Shown piece by piece: positions 6,186 through 6,796 of a stretch of DNA of 6,796 nucleotides; position 1 is the stretch's first letter; every line of letters begins with the position of its first letter. A model generated the notes under the pieces. The model had not been told where the DNA came from. It was given only the letters and a program-made list of their open reading frames with translations, and made no database searches. The stretch spans positions 1 to 6,796 of the forward strand of contig JAJFJE010000172.1 of assembly GCA_021774355.1 (NCBI GenBank), given 5' to 3'. Source of the stretch: Alphaproteobacteria bacterium. GTDB taxonomy: Bacteria > Pseudomonadota > Alphaproteobacteria > Zavarziniales > Zavarziniaceae. The position numbers and the translations under genes were made by a program.

Positions 6186-6796
6186 TCAATTCATCCGAGG
6201 GTGCCAAACGGCCACCAGCCCGTCAAGGGTAAGCCATTTTGGCACAAGGGATTTTCCGCTCAGCAGGGCATCCAGGCCGAAATCGGTGTCCGGCTCGACC
6301 TTGGTCGTCGGCAGGGCGCCGGGAACGCCCCGCTCGGCGCTCAGCCAGGCACGGGCCTCGGCGACCCCGCCCAGGCCGTCGATCAGGCCAAGGGCGACGG
6401 CCTGGCGGCCGGTGAAGACACGGCCGTCGGTGACCTTGTCCAGTGCCGCTCCGGCCAGCTTGCGGCGCGCGCTGACCAGGGTCTTGAACCAGTCGAAGCT
6501 GTCGTCGATCACCGCCTGCAGGGCGGCCTTCTTGTCCGGGCTGAGGGCTTCGAAAGGCGACGGCGTGGCCTTCAGGGGCGCCGATTTGATCTCGTTGACC
6601 TTGATCCCCAGAGTGGCCAGGAGAGCGCTGAATTCGGGCGCCTGGAGCAGCACGCCGATCGAGCCGGTCAGCGACGTTTCCCGGGCCAGCACATGGTCGG
6701 CGCCGATGGCCGCCAGATAGGCGGCCGAGGTGCCCAGGCTGCCGATCGTGGCAACCACCGGCTTGGCCGCCCGCAGCCGGCCGATGGCAAGGTAAA
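6186..6796 (-). CDS. sppA: Signal peptide peptidase SppA, S49 family (5' end outside window)
   Basis: Only the C-terminal 202 complete codons are present; the frame continues past the right edge, so the N-terminal membrane anchor is not seen. S49 peptidases are membrane-anchored Ser/Lys proteases that degrade cleaved signal peptides and other membrane fragments. The segment begins YLAIGRLRAAKPVVATIGS, typical of the region before the nucleophile. Numbering from the first complete codon, S23 in GTSAAYLAA is the likely nucleophile, and K75 in IKSAPLKATPSPF the likely general base. The 52-residue spacing matches what I recall for Bacillus subtilis SppA (S147/K199). TGSIGV near 43-48 and FTGRQAVALGLIDGLGG are further family signatures. 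The motif is TSAAY, where most relatives have ASGGY or ASAGY. It is the short (36K) type. It is first in the visible run, 13 nt before ihfB. Confidence 0.92.
   Translation of the reverse strand, partial: YLAIGRLRAAKPVVATIGSLGTSAAYLAAIGADHVLARETSLTGSIGVLLQAPEFSALLATLGIKVNEIKSAPLKATPSPFEALSPDKKAALQAVIDDSFDWFKTLVSARRKLAGAALDKVTDGRVFTGRQAVALGLIDGLGGVAEARAWLSAERGVPGALPTTKVEPDTDFGLDALLSGKSLVPKWLTLDGLVAVWHPRMN

Noticed and set aside
6199..6227. Possible ihfB promoter: a perfect CTTGAC on the - strand at 6222-6227
   Set aside because: At 17-nt spacing the -10 position reads GCACCC, which is not a -10 box, and the hexamer is ordinary SppA coding sequence (Leu-Asp).

Overview
The window comes from a high-GC bacterium, almost certainly an alphaproteobacterium. 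The evidence is the gene order sppA-ihfB-lapA-trpF-trpB-trpA-accD-folC, the family-typical protein sequences (for example the AKPPKKG...LPGGNGL loop in TrpF), and strong GC bias. A Rhodospirillales-like lineage is plausible, but I cannot place it further from sequence alone.

Layout. Positions 1-158 hold no convincing gene. A small exported cupin-domain protein lies on the + strand at 159-545. Everything else is on the - strand and reads from the right edge to the left as one compact run: sppA (5' end cut by the window edge), ihfB, lapA, trpF, trpB, trpA, accD, folC. Gaps are small: 13 nt sppA/ihfB, 10 nt ihfB/lapA, 54 or 72 nt lapA/trpF depending on the trpF start, 10 nt trpF/trpB with the preferred start, a GTGA overlap trpB/trpA, 21 nt trpA/accD, and an ATGA overlap accD/folC. 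folC and the cupin gene converge, with 11 nt between their stop codons.

How the genes work together. trpF, trpB and trpA encode three late tryptophan-pathway steps: phosphoribosylanthranilate isomerase and the two tryptophan synthase subunits. The other trp genes are not here, which fits the split trp arrangement known from alphaproteobacteria. accD (carboxyltransferase beta subunit of acetyl-CoA carboxylase) and folC (folate polyglutamylation) are co-transcribed housekeeping genes. The upstream trio covers membrane proteolysis (SppA), nucleoid architecture (IHF beta) and a small envelope protein (LapA family). The trpB/trpA and accD/folC junctions look translationally coupled.

I see no mobile element, CRISPR array, RNA gene, phage gene or defence system, and no candidate for a wholly new system. 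The most useful observations are regulatory: a possible leaderless internal promoter exactly 7 nt before the trpF start, a GTG/Shine-Dalgarno ambiguity at trpB, and a folC start without a Shine-Dalgarno sequence. The cupin and the unusual SppA active-site motif are also worth a second look.
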